A DNA stretch of 64,000 bases from Roseobacter ponti (lineage in GTDB: Bacteria > Pseudomonadota > Alphaproteobacteria > Rhodobacterales > Rhodobacteraceae). A program made the translations under genes and the position numbers. The DNA is taken from the NCBI RefSeq assembly GCF_012932215.1, contig NZ_CP048788.1, forward strand, positions 1,736,001-1,800,000. The letters run 5' to 3'. The notes beneath the pieces were generated by a model that saw only the letters and a list, made by a program, of their open reading frames with translations, had not been told where the DNA came from and searched no databases. How positions within the stretch are numbered: the stretch's first letter is position 1; the number at the start of each line of letters is the position of its first letter. Of the stretch, positions 25,941 through 34,713 are shown in pieces.

Positions 25941-28222
25941 GCCGGAATTCCTGTCAGAGAGGGGGACGCTCCTGTCCCTGTTGCACCGATTGCATTGGAA
26001 ATAATGTCGGAGGTGTCGAGGATTAATGCGATTTGCCCGTCTCCGAGAATGGTGGCTGCGGCGATGCCGGGTGCGCGGAAGAAGCTGTCATCCAGTCCTT
26101 TGATTACAACCTGACGCTGGTCAAGAATGCTGTCGATGATCAGGGCGGCGTGACTACCGTCTTCGTGGGCGATCAGGAGCACTACGCTGCCTTCGTACTC
26201 GCTGATCGGTGACCGATAGCCAAGTTCTTCACCAAGATCGAACAGCGGTACGAAACCGCTGCGCACCCTGACCACATGTGCACCGGGCCTGACCATTTCG
26301 ACATCTCCCTTGCCGAGAGTGAGGGTCTCAATCACGACATTGAGCGGCAGTACCAGCGTTTCATCAGCAACCTGCACTACCATCCCGTCAAGGACAGCGA
26401 GAGTGAGGGGCAGCGAGATGGAGAATGTGGTCCCGACGCCGGGAACCGAAGAGATTGTTATCCGGCCGCCAAGCGCCTGGATTGCGGTTCGGACCACGTC
26501 CATCCCGACGCCGCGACCCGACAGATCAGACACGACAGAGGCAGTTGAAAAGCCTGGCAGAAAAAGCAGGTTATCGATCTCGGTGTCAGAAAAAGACACA
26601 TCGGCAGGAACAAGCCCTTTGTCGATTGCAATCTGCAGTACTTTTTCCCGGTTTATACCGCCGCCATCATCAGAGACATCGATTACGACGCGGCCGGAAC
26701 GATGAGCCGCTGTCAGATTAACTCTGCCCTGCCTGGGTTTGCCGGCGGCGAGCCGTTTCTCGGTTGTCTCGAGCCCGTGATCGACGGCATTGCGGATCAT
26801 ATGGGTGAGAGGGTCGGCCAGCCGCTCGATAACTGTCTTGTCTACCTCGGTGTTTTCGCCTTCCGTATGCAGGCGCACGTCTTTGTCGACCATGGAAGAG
26901 GATTCCCGGACAATCCGTGACATTCTCTGAAAAAGTGACTTTACCGGCTGCGCCCGGATCATCATGACGCTGTCCTGGATGTCTCGCGTCAGGCGCTGAA
27001 ACTCTTCGAGCCCGTTCATGGCATCGGAATGAGGAGATAAACCCGACGACTCAAGGCTTTGCGACAGCATTGCCTGATTGATGACAAGCTCGCCCACGAG
27101 ATTTACGAGACGTTCAATGCGGTCGAGATCGACGCGCACGACCGATTTGGCTGCTGCAGGAGCGTTTGTTTTCGCGGGGGGCTTCTGCTCCGGGGTTTTT
27201 GTGGCCGGCACTTCTGCAGCCGGCGCATCCGGTTCGGGTTCCGGGAGTGTTTCGGTGGCTGGCTGTTCGTTCCGGGGCACACCCGGGCGCGCCTCCTGAA
27301 CATTCGTTGCGGCATCAGGCAACGGCACTTCCTGCGTGCTCTGTACAACCTCGATTCCGGTCTCAGGCATTTCCTGAGAAAGCTCTGCTGAGATTTCCTC
27401 CGGTTGCCTGATCGCTTCGACTTCAAGGGTGCAAAGGCCTTCCACAAATTCAAAGGCCGCTTCAATCTCGGCCGCATCCGCTTCGGTCGACAGCTCAATG
27501 GTCCATGATAAGAAGGAATGTTCGGGGTTCAGGTCTGCAAAGTCAGGAAGGCGCTCAAGTTGACAGATGACGTCACACTCTCCCAACTCATCCAGAGCGC
27601 GCAGCATGTGAAACGGCTCATTGCCAGTTTCAAAGAGTTCATTTGCAGGCCGGAACAGGATGCGGAACCGATTGGTGCTGGCGATGGGAGGAAGATCCGG
27701 CAGATCAGCGATCGCCAGCTCCGGCGTGTCGTCTTCGCCTCCAAGATCAAGATCCAGCGAGAGTATGGCAGGCTGGAATTCGATATCCTCCTCAGGTTCC
27801 GGCTCATCATGGGCGCTGGCCCCTTCTTCACCCAAAAGTTTATCGAGTTCACCAAGAAGCTCTGCCGTCTTCTCATCCGGCAGGTCTCCAGCATCCCGAC
27901 TGATGCGGACAAGGTCAGAGAGGTGGTCGGCACACTGGAAGAATACCTTCAGAGCATCGGCGCCAGCGGACATGCGCTCAGACCGTATCTCATCAAGGAC
28001 GGTTTCGAAACGATGTGCAAAGCGTACAAGTGCTTCCAGGCCGAAAGCCCCGGCGCCGCCTTTTATCGAATGGACTGCGCGAAAAACCACATTGATGGTC
28101 TCGGTGTCGTCGGCTCCGTCATAAAGCAGCTGCAGTCCGTCCTGCAATGCTTCAAGCAGTTCCTCGCATTCTATAAAGAATGAAGCCCTGATTTCCGCCA
28201 TCGGATCATTTGCATCAGACAT
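25937..28222 (-). CDS. cheA: Chemotaxis histidine kinase CheA
   Basis: CheA autophosphorylates on a His and passes the phosphate to CheY and CheB. The ATG at 28222 has a strong GAGGAG site; a longer reading lacks one. The 761 residues show P1 with the phospho-His in FRAVHSIKGGAGAFG (H51), a P2-like region (residues 200-260), an acidic and proline-rich linker, the dimer domain starting VDLDRIERLVNLVGELVI, the ATPase with NAVDHGLE, DDGGGI and GRGVGMDVV, and a C-terminal CheW-like P5 domain. The linker around residues 265-345 is longer than usual. Confidence 0.96.
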   Translation of the reverse strand: MSDANDPMAEIRASFFIECEELLEALQDGLQLLYDGADDTETINVVFRAVHSIKGGAGAFGLEALVRFAHRFETVLDEIRSERMSAGADALKVFFQCADHLSDLVRISRDAGDLPDEKTAELLGELDKLLGEEGASAHDEPEPEEDIEFQPAILSLDLDLGGEDDTPELAIADLPDLPPIASTNRFRILFRPANELFETGNEPFHMLRALDELGECDVICQLERLPDFADLNPEHSFLSWTIELSTEADAAEIEAAFEFVEGLCTLEVEAIRQPEEISAELSQEMPETGIEVVQSTQEVPLPDAATNVQEARPGVPRNEQPATETLPEPEPDAPAAEVPATKTPEQKPPAKTNAPAAAKSVVRVDLDRIERLVNLVGELVINQAMLSQSLESSGLSPHSDAMNGLEEFQRLTRDIQDSVMMIRAQPVKSLFQRMSRIVRESSSMVDKDVRLHTEGENTEVDKTVIERLADPLTHMIRNAVDHGLETTEKRLAAGKPRQGRVNLTAAHRSGRVVIDVSDDGGGINREKVLQIAIDKGLVPADVSFSDTEIDNLLFLPGFSTASVVSDLSGRGVGMDVVRTAIQALGGRITISSVPGVGTTFSISLPLTLAVLDGMVVQVADETLVLPLNVVIETLTLGKGDVEMVRPGAHVVRVRSGFVPLFDLGEELGYRSPISEYEGSVVLLIAHEDGSHAALIIDSILDQRQVVIKGLDDSFFRAPGIAAATILGDGQIALILDTSDIISNAIGATGTGASPSLTGIPA

Positions 28223-28232
28223 AACGTTCTCC

Positions 28233-28598
28233 TCAGCCAGCAACCATCTGCAAAGCCTTGATCAGCTTTGACGGATCGAACGGCTTTACGATCCAGCCGG
28301 TCGCCCCTGCGTGACGTGCACGGGCCTTGAGCTCAGGCGCGGCTTCGGTGGTCAGAACAAGGATGGGCGTTGCGCGATGCTCTTCCTGTCCGCGGACCGC
28401 ATCAATGAAACCGAACCCGTCCATACGCGGCATGTTGATGTCGGTGATAATCGCATCGGGAGTGATCCCGCTGAGTACTTCGATGCCGTGCACACCATCA
28501 TCCGCAGTATGCACGTTAAAACCAGCCGGCAGCAGCGCCAGCCGGATCATGTCCCGCATCGTGCGGCTGTCATCCACTGCGAGTATTTCGAGTGTCAT
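28233..28598 (-). CDS. cheY: CheY-type response regulator (second copy)
   Basis: A 121-residue receiver domain with ILAVDDSRTMRDMIRLAL, the phospho-acceptor D53 in AIITDINMPRMDG, the conserved Thr in LVLTTE and Lys in WIVKPFD. It is coded 10 bases before cheA and overlaps the STAS gene by 4 bases. It is closer to the classic CheY than the copy near cheR. With two CheY proteins, one may act as phosphate sink and the other on the motor. Confidence 0.95.
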   Translation of the reverse strand: MTLEILAVDDSRTMRDMIRLALLPAGFNVHTADDGVHGIEVLSGITPDAIITDINMPRMDGFGFIDAVRGQEEHRATPILVLTTEAAPELKARARHAGATGWIVKPFDPSKLIKALQMVAG

Positions 28599-28870
28599 AT
28601 GCGACCTCCGGCGATTGTTTCGGGTGTCATGCCCATGACGCGCAACTGGTCGATCACGCGGTCAGAAGCGTTGATCAGTGACAGCGACCGGCCGTCTTTT
28701 CGTGCGGCGGTTGCGGCTGCAATCAGAATCTGCAGGCACAGTGCCCCGAGATGGCGTACCTCTGAGAGATCGACGATCACTTCGGGTTCCGTGCGTTCCC
28801 GCAGAGCAGTGGCCAGTCCCGCTGCTGCGGAAAGATCAAGCCTGGCATCCGGTACGAGGGGGTCACTCAT
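28595..28870 (-). CDS. STAS-domain protein at the head of the che operon
   Basis: The start at 28870 is set by GGAGGAACCG upstream. The 91-residue protein is a single STAS domain (VIVDLSEVRHLGALCLQILI). In anti-sigma antagonists this position reads DSSG, with the phosphorylated Ser; here it is LGALC, so regulation by Ser phosphorylation is unlikely. STAS proteins of this form are often the first gene of alphaproteobacterial che operons; their role there is not firmly known. Confidence 0.88.
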   Translation of the reverse strand: MSDPLVPDARLDLSAAAGLATALRERTEPEVIVDLSEVRHLGALCLQILIAAATAARKDGRSLSLINASDRVIDQLRVMGMTPETIAGGRI

Positions 28871-28963
28871 CGGTTCCTCCGCGATGAAAGGTATTTTCCA
28901 GACGCATTGATTCCTCCACATCGGCTGATCAGTCGGACAGCGACGGTTGTAGGGCGCACTCCG

Positions 28964-28979
28964 TTAAACTTCGGTTACC
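28964..28979. promoter_or_regulatory. CtrA-like box upstream of the che operon
   Basis: TTAA-ACTTCGG-TTACC is one base from the CtrA consensus TTAA-N7-TTAAC. It is 94 bases before the STAS start codon, at a plausible promoter position for the minus-strand che operon. Confidence 0.45.
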
Positions 28980-29051
28980 CGCCTGTGATTTCTTTGGACG
29001 GGGAGCGGTCACGGTCGCTCTGTCCGGAAAAAAGAGACTGTGAAATGCAAA

Positions 29052-29076
29052 ACGGAGCCCTGTGAGGCTCCGTTTT
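29052..29076 (-). terminator. Intrinsic terminator of the methyl-transfer operon
   Basis: ACGGAGCC (29052-29059) and GGCTCCGT (29066-29073) form a perfect 8-bp stem with a 6-base loop. On the minus strand it is followed by TTTTGCATTT, 43 bases after the stop of the methyltransferase gene. Confidence 0.85.
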
Positions 29077-29118
29077 CTCAAAACACTTACATCGGCCCTT
29101 CGGACGGCCCGGTCTGTT

Positions 29119-30198
29119 TCAGCGTCTGCGACGACCGCCGGTCCGACCGGCACGGCCGCGCCCTTCCTGCCCGGGTTTGGGGGGTTCTTTGTTGAACTCA
29201 ATCCAGGCCCCGCCATGCGGGTCATTGTTGGTCAGGAAATTGGCCGCGCGAATGGCTTCCATCTCGCGGCCCGGGCGCGGCTTCGTCGAGCCCAGACCTG
29301 TCAACTGGCAGAAAATCTCATCATCCATTTCGTCCGGAACGATGATCCCTGCGGCAGCAAGCTCCTGTTTTTTAGCCTCAATCCTTGCCGCATTCACCGG
29401 CAGGGCGACGGGGTTCATGATCGCGGATGTCATACCCGCCTCCATCGCCATCGGCAGGAACGCGTTGTTGATCCCGTGCCGGTTTGGCAGGCCAAAGGAA
29501 ATGTTGGACGCGCCGCAGGTCGTGTTCACGCCCAGCTCTTCGCGCAGACGCCGTACCAGTGTGAACACCTGATGCCCGGCAGTTGCCATCGCGCCAATTG
29601 GCATTACCAGGGGGTCCACGACGATATCATGCGCGGGGATGCCGAAATCCGCCGCTCGCTCGACGATCTTTTTCGCCACGGCAAAACGCACATCCGGGTC
29701 TTCGGAAATACCGGTATCGTCGTTGGAGATCGCCACCACCGGCACGTTGAACTTTTTCACCAGTGGCAGAACGAGCTCAAGACGCTCTTCCTCGCCGGTC
29801 ACCGAGTTCAGAAGCGGGCGGCCCTCACAGGCCTCAAGCCCCGATTGCAGCGCGCCGGGCACAGAGCTGTCAATGCACAGCGGCACATCCACAATGGTCT
29901 GAACCCGCTCGATCAGCGCTTTCATCAAAGGCGGCTCGACAAAGTTGTTATCGGCATAGCGGGTGTCTTCGGCCATTTTATTGGTGAAAACGGCGCCCGA
30001 GTTGATATCGAGCACTGTCGCGCCTGCGGCCACCTGAGCGATGGCATCCGCTTCGACGGTTGAGAAATCGCCGGCTTCAAGCTCCAGGGCCAGTTTCTTG
30101 CGCCCTGTCGGGTTGATCCGCTCCCCGATCACGCAGAACGGCTGGTCAAAGCCGATGACGGCGGTGCGGGTTTTGGATTCGACGATTGTTCGTGTCAT
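29119..30198 (-). CDS. Methyltetrahydrofolate:corrinoid methyltransferase-type protein
   Basis: A pterin-binding TIM barrel, with CVIGERINPTGRK, AGATVLDINSGAVF, PLCIDSSVPGALQ, PLLNSVTGEE and VVDPLVMPIGA. Such proteins move the methyl group of methyltetrahydrofolate to a corrinoid protein and correspond to the folate domain of MetH. The 359 residues end in an unusual Arg/Gly tail (GRGRAGRTGGRRRR), perhaps for contact with an acidic partner or nucleic acid. It is the third gene of an operon with a methylenetetrahydrofolate-reductase-like gene, so one-carbon flow to methionine, or use of methyl groups from DMSP demethylation, is the likely context. Confidence 0.88.
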   Translation of the reverse strand: MTRTIVESKTRTAVIGFDQPFCVIGERINPTGRKKLALELEAGDFSTVEADAIAQVAAGATVLDINSGAVFTNKMAEDTRYADNNFVEPPLMKALIERVQTIVDVPLCIDSSVPGALQSGLEACEGRPLLNSVTGEEERLELVLPLVKKFNVPVVAISNDDTGISEDPDVRFAVAKKIVERAADFGIPAHDIVVDPLVMPIGAMATAGHQVFTLVRRLREELGVNTTCGASNISFGLPNRHGINNAFLPMAMEAGMTSAIMNPVALPVNAARIEAKKQELAAAGIIVPDEMDDEIFCQLTGLGSTKPRPGREMEAIRAANFLTNNDPHGGAWIEFNKEPPKPGQEGRGRAGRTGGRRRR

Positions 30199-30214
30199 TC
30201 AGTAAGTCCTTGGA

Positions 30215-31141
30215 TCAGGCGTTGGCCGGAACAGCGGCGCTGCCGCCGTTTTCGATGGCCCAGGTGGCATTTGTCCTGATGCCACCCAGCGGAAAGAAGT
30301 GCACGTTTGTAATGTTGAACTCCGGACTGGCGGCCTTATGCGCAGCCAGATCGCGGATCACGTCCGTGGGTTCATAGGGCAGCAACAGCTTGGTCACATC
30401 CATCGCGCGTTTCTGCAGCACTTTAAGCGAGGGGCCGACACCGCAGGCGATGGCAAATTTAATCAGCGTCTGCAGTTTGGCAGGGCCGGCGATCCCGATA
30501 TGGACGGGCAGGGTGATGCCATCTGCTTTGAGCGCATCCGCCCAGCGGATGATCGGTTTTGCGTCAAAGGCGAACTGCGTGGCAATCGCCATTTTCGCAT
30601 CGGTACGGGTCTGAAAGTCGTTTTTCCATTTCAACGCGGCGGAGACATTGGTCATTGAGCCGTCCGCGTCGATGTCGCGGTTGCCTTCGGGGTGGCCTGC
30701 AACGTGCAGACGGGTAAAGCCTGCCGCGTCAAAGAGGCCGGTTTCCATCAGCTGCATGGAGCTGTCGAAGTCGCCGTGCGGGGTGGTTACACCGCCTGCG
30801 AGCAGCAGTGCCTGTTTCACATCCGCCTCCCCCTGATACCGGGCAATCCAGTCGGCAAGCGTCGCGCGGTCTTTGATGATGCGCGCCGGGAAATGTGGCA
30901 TTACCGGAAAGCCGTCCGCATTCAGGCGTGCGGCGGTAGCAACCATCTCTTCAATCGGTGTGCCTTCTATATGCGCGATATAGACGCGGGTGCCGGCAGG
31001 CAGAAGATCGCGGAAGTTTTCGACCTTTTCGGCCGTTCGGGGCATCACTTCGATTGAATAATCCTGCAGAAAAGCCTCTGTTTCAGGGCTTACTCCGTCG
31101 GGCATCGCAGTCTCTTTGCGTTTGAAATTCAGAAGGGCCAT
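30215..31141 (-). CDS. Methylenetetrahydrofolate reductase-like protein
   Basis: The 308-residue protein resembles MetF: a TIM barrel with RVYIAHIEGTP, PVMPHFPARI, ALLLAGGVTTPHGDFDSSMQL, RLHVAGHPEGN, IATQFAFDAKPIIRW and PVHIGIAGPAKLQTL. MetF reduces methylene- to methyl-tetrahydrofolate with FAD and NAD(P)H. Sequence near the start differs from canonical MetF, so this belongs to a side branch. The ATG at 31141 has AAGGA upstream; a second ATG at 31105 is possible. It is 16 bases before the methyltransferase gene. Confidence 0.86.
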   Translation of the reverse strand: MALLNFKRKETAMPDGVSPETEAFLQDYSIEVMPRTAEKVENFRDLLPAGTRVYIAHIEGTPIEEMVATAARLNADGFPVMPHFPARIIKDRATLADWIARYQGEADVKQALLLAGGVTTPHGDFDSSMQLMETGLFDAAGFTRLHVAGHPEGNRDIDADGSMTNVSAALKWKNDFQTRTDAKMAIATQFAFDAKPIIRWADALKADGITLPVHIGIAGPAKLQTLIKFAIACGVGPSLKVLQKRAMDVTKLLLPYEPTDVIRDLAAHKAASPEFNITNVHFFPLGGIRTNATWAIENGGSAAVPANA

Positions 31142-31189
31142 CAGGCGATCCTTTCCGGGGAACAGTGTGTCGAAGAGGGGCGGCAGCGC

Positions 31190-31486
31190 TCAGGCCCAGC
31201 CGTCGTTATCAATCAGTGCTTTAATGCGGGTCCTGTCATATTCCGCATCGATCCGGGCAGCTTCGGCGTCGGCGACCGCGTCGGGATCGCCCTCAACCTC
31301 ATAGCTGCCGGCTTTGCGCCATTCCGCGAGATACGCATCGGTGTCCTCTGCGCCAACCTTCATTGCAGCGCGGTCAATCGCCTGCTCGAAGCGTTCAGGC
31401 AGCGGACGTTTGGAGCCACGTCGTCCCTTGCCCACGATCACCTGAGCGGGGATATCGCGCCAGTAAACGATTGTGACCTCAGGCAT
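31190..31486 (-). CDS. Small 'virulence factor'-domain (PF13769-like) protein
   Basis: The 98-residue cytoplasmic protein begins MPEVTIVYWRDIPAQVIVGK and continues with GRRGSKRPLPERFEQAIDRAAM, the pattern of the small family labelled virulence factor in Pfam, a name with no clear biochemical meaning. Being the first gene of an operon with MetF-like and folate:corrinoid methyltransferase genes suggests a part in methionine synthesis. From memory, members were tied to a split methionine synthase in Roseobacter-group strains. The reading frame stays open for 52 codons further upstream but without a ribosome site. Confidence 0.82.
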   Translation of the reverse strand: MPEVTIVYWRDIPAQVIVGKGRRGSKRPLPERFEQAIDRAAMKVGAEDTDAYLAEWRKAGSYEVEGDPDAVADAEAARIDAEYDRTRIKALIDNDGWA

Positions 31487-31632
31487 AGACTGATTCCTCG
31501 CATGTCCTTCGCAACTGTCTAACGGGTGCCACACGATCCTCAGTGCCGGTTTTCGACAGAAAGGACGCGTTCCGCGACGTGGCCCCCGGTATGACACAGC
31601 GCAGCGCGCGCGGCGAGGCCTCCGCAGTCTCA

Positions 31633-31664
31633 GATTTGTCATGATGATTGTGCGGATTTGTCAT
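31633..31664 (-). promoter_or_regulatory. Direct repeat, possible operator of the methyl-transfer operon
   Basis: On the minus strand ATGACAAATC occurs twice, at 31664-31655 and 31642-31633, 22 bases apart (two helical turns), 147 bases before the first gene of the operon and about 90 bases before ppx on the other strand. The spacing suits a dimeric regulator. I cannot name the regulator. Confidence 0.4.
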
Positions 31665-31753
31665 ATGAGGCGACAGCCAGGACCACGCCCCCGCTTGCGC
31701 TGGCGCGCGCCAGTGTCTAGGTTGAGCGCAACCCGATATGAAAGGCGCAGAAG

Positions 31754-32869
31754 ATGGCGCCAAAGCGTCCCACAGGTGCGGGCGCGCTCGACAAACTGAC
31801 GGCTCTGAGCCCCGCGCCGGTTCCGCCACGGTCAGGTGAGCTTTATGCCGCCCTCGACCTTGGTACAAACAGCTGTCGCATGCTGATCGCCCAGCCGAGA
31901 GGCAGCGGTTTTCATGTGGTGGACAGTTTCTCCAAATCCGTGCAGCTCGGCGCGGGGCTGGAGAAGTCCGGGCGCCTGTCGCACGGATCGATGTCGCGTA
32001 CCATTCAGGCACTTCGCATCTGTCAGCAGAAACTCAAGCGCAATAACGTGGACCGGATGCGGCTTGTCGCAACCGAAGCCTGCAGGCGGGCGCGCAATGC
32101 GGATGATTTTCTGCGCCGCGTGATGAATGAAACCGGTCTGCACCTCGATATCATCGAGCCTCAGGAAGAAGCACGCCTGGCCGTTGTCTCCTGTGCGCCG
32201 CTGGTGAGCCGTAATACCGAGAACCTGCTGGTTGTCGACATCGGTGGGGGCTCGACCGAACTGGTGTGGATCGATCTGTCGGATGTGCCGCGCAGTGACC
32301 GTCCGCAATCAATCATGCGCCTGCACCAGGGGTTCAAATATGATGCTGCCGGGGCACCGGCTGCGCGGGTGGTGGACTGGATCTCGGTTCCGCTCGGGGT
32401 GGCCACCCTGCGCGATCAGTTCAACGATGTGGATGATGATGCCGCGCGCTTTGCTCTGATGAGCTGGTTTTTCGAAGAGAACCTGTCGGATTTCACACCT
32501 TACCACGATACGCGACCGCATGAGAAGTTTCAGATTGTCGGAACATCGGGCACGGTGACTACGGTCGCGGCGAGCCATCTTGGCCTGAAACGCTATGACC
32601 GCACCAAGGTGGACGGGCTGCACATGACCACCGATCAGATCGACCGGGTGATCCGCTCTTACCTCGCGCTGGGGCCTGCCGGGCGCCGGGCCGATCCGCG
32701 CATCGGGCAGGACCGGCACGCGTTGATTATGTCGGGAGCGGCCATTCTGCAGGCGCTGATGCGCTGCTGGCCTACGGACCGCCTGTCGGTGGCGGATCGC
32801 GGTCTGCGCGAGGGTCTGCTATATGCGCAGATGAGTGCGGATGGCGTGCTTGATGACGGAGCCCTGTGA
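31754..32869 (+). CDS. Ppx/GppA-family phosphatase (exopolyphosphatase)
   Basis: The 371 residues show the sugar-kinase/actin fold of this family: [19 protein letters not shown] (phosphate 1), [26 protein letters not shown] (phosphate 2) and [12 protein letters not shown]. It hydrolyses terminal phosphates of polyphosphate or pppGpp. It is shorter than E. coli Ppx (about 510 residues), lacking the C-terminal HD-like part, which is common in Alphaproteobacteria. The stop overlaps the start of rlmE (TGATG); this ppx-rlmE pairing occurs widely in the group. Confidence 0.92.
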   Translation: MAPKRPTGAGALDKLTALSPAPVPPRSGELYAALDLGTNSCRMLIAQPRGSGFHVVDSFSKSVQLGAGLEKSGRLSHGSMSRTIQALRICQQKLKRNNVDRMRLVATEACRRARNADDFLRRVMNETGLHLDIIEPQEEARLAVVSCAPLVSRNTENLLVVDIGGGSTELVWIDLSDVPRSDRPQSIMRLHQGFKYDAAGAPAARVVDWISVPLGVATLRDQFNDVDDDAARFALMSWFFEENLSDFTPYHDTRPHEKFQIVGTSGTVTTVAASHLGLKRYDRTKVDGLHMTTDQIDRVIRSYLALGPAGRRADPRIGQDRHALIMSGAAILQALMRCWPTDRLSVADRGLREGLLYAQMSADGVLDDGAL

Positions 32870-33591
32870 TGGCGAAAACACCCTCAGGCAAGAATACTTC
32901 CGGACGCGGTCAGCGCGAACTGAAGGTCAAAGTAAAATCCGCGCGCGGGCGCAAGCTCAGCTCCACCCGCTGGCTGCAGCGGCAGCTCAATGACCCATAC
33001 GTCAAACGCGCCCGTGCAGAGGGTTACCGGGGCAGGGCGGCCTACAAGATCCTGGAGCTTGATGAGAAATACCGTTTTCTGGTGCCCGGTGCGCGAGTGG
33101 TTGATCTGGGCTGTGCGCCGGGGGGTTGGTGTCAGGTGGCGGTCAAGCGGGTGAATGCGCTTGGCGAGAGACAGGGCAAAGCTGTCGGCACGGTTCTGGG
33201 TATCGATCTGCAGGAAATGGAGCCTATCGCGGGCAGCACGCTCTACCAGCTCGATTTCATGGCCGATGACGCCGATGCGCAGGTGCGCGAATGGCTGGGC
33301 GGCAAAGCGGATGTGGTCATGTCTGACATGGCCGCTTCGAGCTCGGGTCATAAACAGACTGACCATCTGCGGATCATCGCACTGTGCGAGGCGGCGGCGT
33401 ATTTCGCCTTTGACGTGCTGGAGGAGGGAGGCACCTTCGTTGCCAAAGTACTCGCCGGTGGCGCCGAAGGGGAGCTGCAAAAGCTGCTGAAACAACGATT
33501 CTCGAAGGTTGCCAACATAAAACCGCCGGCCTCGCGTCAGGACAGTTCGGAAAAATTCGTTGTGGCGACAGGCTTTCGGGCGGAGAACTGA
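32869..33591 (+). CDS. rlmE: 23S rRNA 2'-O-methyltransferase RlmE (FtsJ)
   Basis: RlmE methylates the 2'-OH of U2552 in 23S rRNA using S-adenosylmethionine, late in large-subunit assembly. The SAM site is [15 protein letters not shown]; catalytic residues of the K-D-K-E set are visible around [27 protein letters not shown] and SSEKFVVA. The basic N-terminal 30 residues ([19 protein letters not shown]) form an added tail typical of this group. The ATG at 32869 overlaps the ppx stop; a GTG one codon earlier is less likely. Confidence 0.95.
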   Translation: MAKTPSGKNTSGRGQRELKVKVKSARGRKLSSTRWLQRQLNDPYVKRARAEGYRGRAAYKILELDEKYRFLVPGARVVDLGCAPGGWCQVAVKRVNALGERQGKAVGTVLGIDLQEMEPIAGSTLYQLDFMADDADAQVREWLGGKADVVMSDMAASSSGHKQTDHLRIIALCEAAAYFAFDVLEEGGTFVAKVLAGGAEGELQKLLKQRFSKVANIKPPASRQDSSEKFVVATGFRAEN

Positions 33592-33678
33592 CCGCTTTAC
33601 CAAACTTTAAGTGACATCTGCGTAGGTATGGCCAGTGGCCGCGCCACGCCGGCGGGCCAGATATCAAAGGACCCGAGT

Positions 33679-34251
33679 ATGTTTCGTACAATCCGTCTGT
33701 CTGCTCCACTGGTCGTGGCCGCCAGCCTTCTGCAGGCCGCAGATGCCCCGCCCGCGATGCGGGCTTTCGTCGAATCCGACATCATGACCTGGGCGCATGA
33801 TGCCAATGTCATCGCCGCCATCAATAAGCAGAACCAGCAAACCGCGGGTGCCAGCGAGGCACAGATCCTTGAATGGGATACCGCCTGGCGCGCGCAGGTC
33901 GGACAGTCCGACCAGCCGCTGATCAGCGAAGTGATGGGGCGCGATCTCTCCGCCTTCCTGAAAGAAAAAGTTGAGGCATCAGGAGGGCGCATCACCGAGA
34001 TTTTTGTGATGGATGCGGCCGGCCTGAATGTTGGTGCAAGCGATGTCACATCTGACTACTGGCAGGGCGACGAGGATAAGCACGCCAGAACCTATGGTGC
34101 GGGTTCCGGTGCTGTTTTCGTTGATGCGGTAGAATTCGACGAAAGTTCGCAGTCCTATCAGGGGCAGGTATCGGTTTCGCTGACAGACCCTGCATCGGGC
34201 GAAGTTGTCGGAGCGATGACCATCGGCCTCAATGCCGAGGCGTTCTTCTGA
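33679..34251 (+). CDS. Secreted protein with a Cache/PAS-like sensor fold
   Basis: A 190-residue product with a signal peptide (to about residue 22, ...ASLLQAADA). The rest has the strand order of a PAS or Cache domain, with ITEIFVMDAAGLNVGAS, DYWQGDEDKH and QVSVSLTDPASGEVVGAMT. Such domains normally lie in receptors; here it stands alone without a membrane helix or kinase, so it would be a free periplasmic binding protein. The ATG at 33679 is chosen by the signal peptide; its ribosome site is weak. No partner is obvious nearby. Confidence 0.78.
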   Translation: MFRTIRLSAPLVVAASLLQAADAPPAMRAFVESDIMTWAHDANVIAAINKQNQQTAGASEAQILEWDTAWRAQVGQSDQPLISEVMGRDLSAFLKEKVEASGGRITEIFVMDAAGLNVGASDVTSDYWQGDEDKHARTYGAGSGAVFVDAVEFDESSQSYQGQVSVSLTDPASGEVVGAMTIGLNAEAFF

Positions 34252-34276
34252 ACCTTAATGCTGTTGCGGGTGCGGA

Positions 34277-34459
34277 TCAGGTTCGCGCCTGCAGCGATCT
34301 TGCGGCAGCCTGCTGCAACTGCATCACCTCTTCAGGTGAGACCCGGCGGATGTCATAACCGCCCACACGTGCGACAGTTGTGTCCGCCTGGTTCTTCTGG
34401 CGGATCAGTTCAAAAAGGCGGCCGTGGCGCGGCAGCGGTGCACGGTGTGCAGAATACAT
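34277..34459 (-). CDS. Small hypothetical protein (60 aa)
   Basis: The ATG at 34459 has a good ribosome site (AAGGAG, 8 bases upstream). The product is basic and soluble, with a helix rich in Gln and Arg (VARVGGYDIRRVSPEEVM). I do not recognise a family. It is convergent with the PAS-like gene and transcribed away from the pseudo-ABC gene. Confidence 0.6.
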   Translation of the reverse strand: MYSAHRAPLPRHGRLFELIRQKNQADTTVARVGGYDIRRVSPEEVMQLQQAAARSLQART

Positions 34460-34713
34460 GTGCGTGTCTCCTTTGTCCCCGGCAACCGACCTGACAGATG
34501 ACTGTGGCATGCATCGGGCAGTTGCATGACATTCGGCGGGCACTAACCGCAGGTAGATCAGGCGCGGCCCGTCGCGGCGCCGGCACCTCTGGTGGCCTGT
34601 CCGGCGGCGGTCACAGAAACCGGCAAATCACGGAAAACATGTGAAATGTAGCGAAAATCCTTTGCTGCCGGGCCTGCGCACTTCTACAAGGGAAGGGGGT
34701 AACCCTGCTTCGC

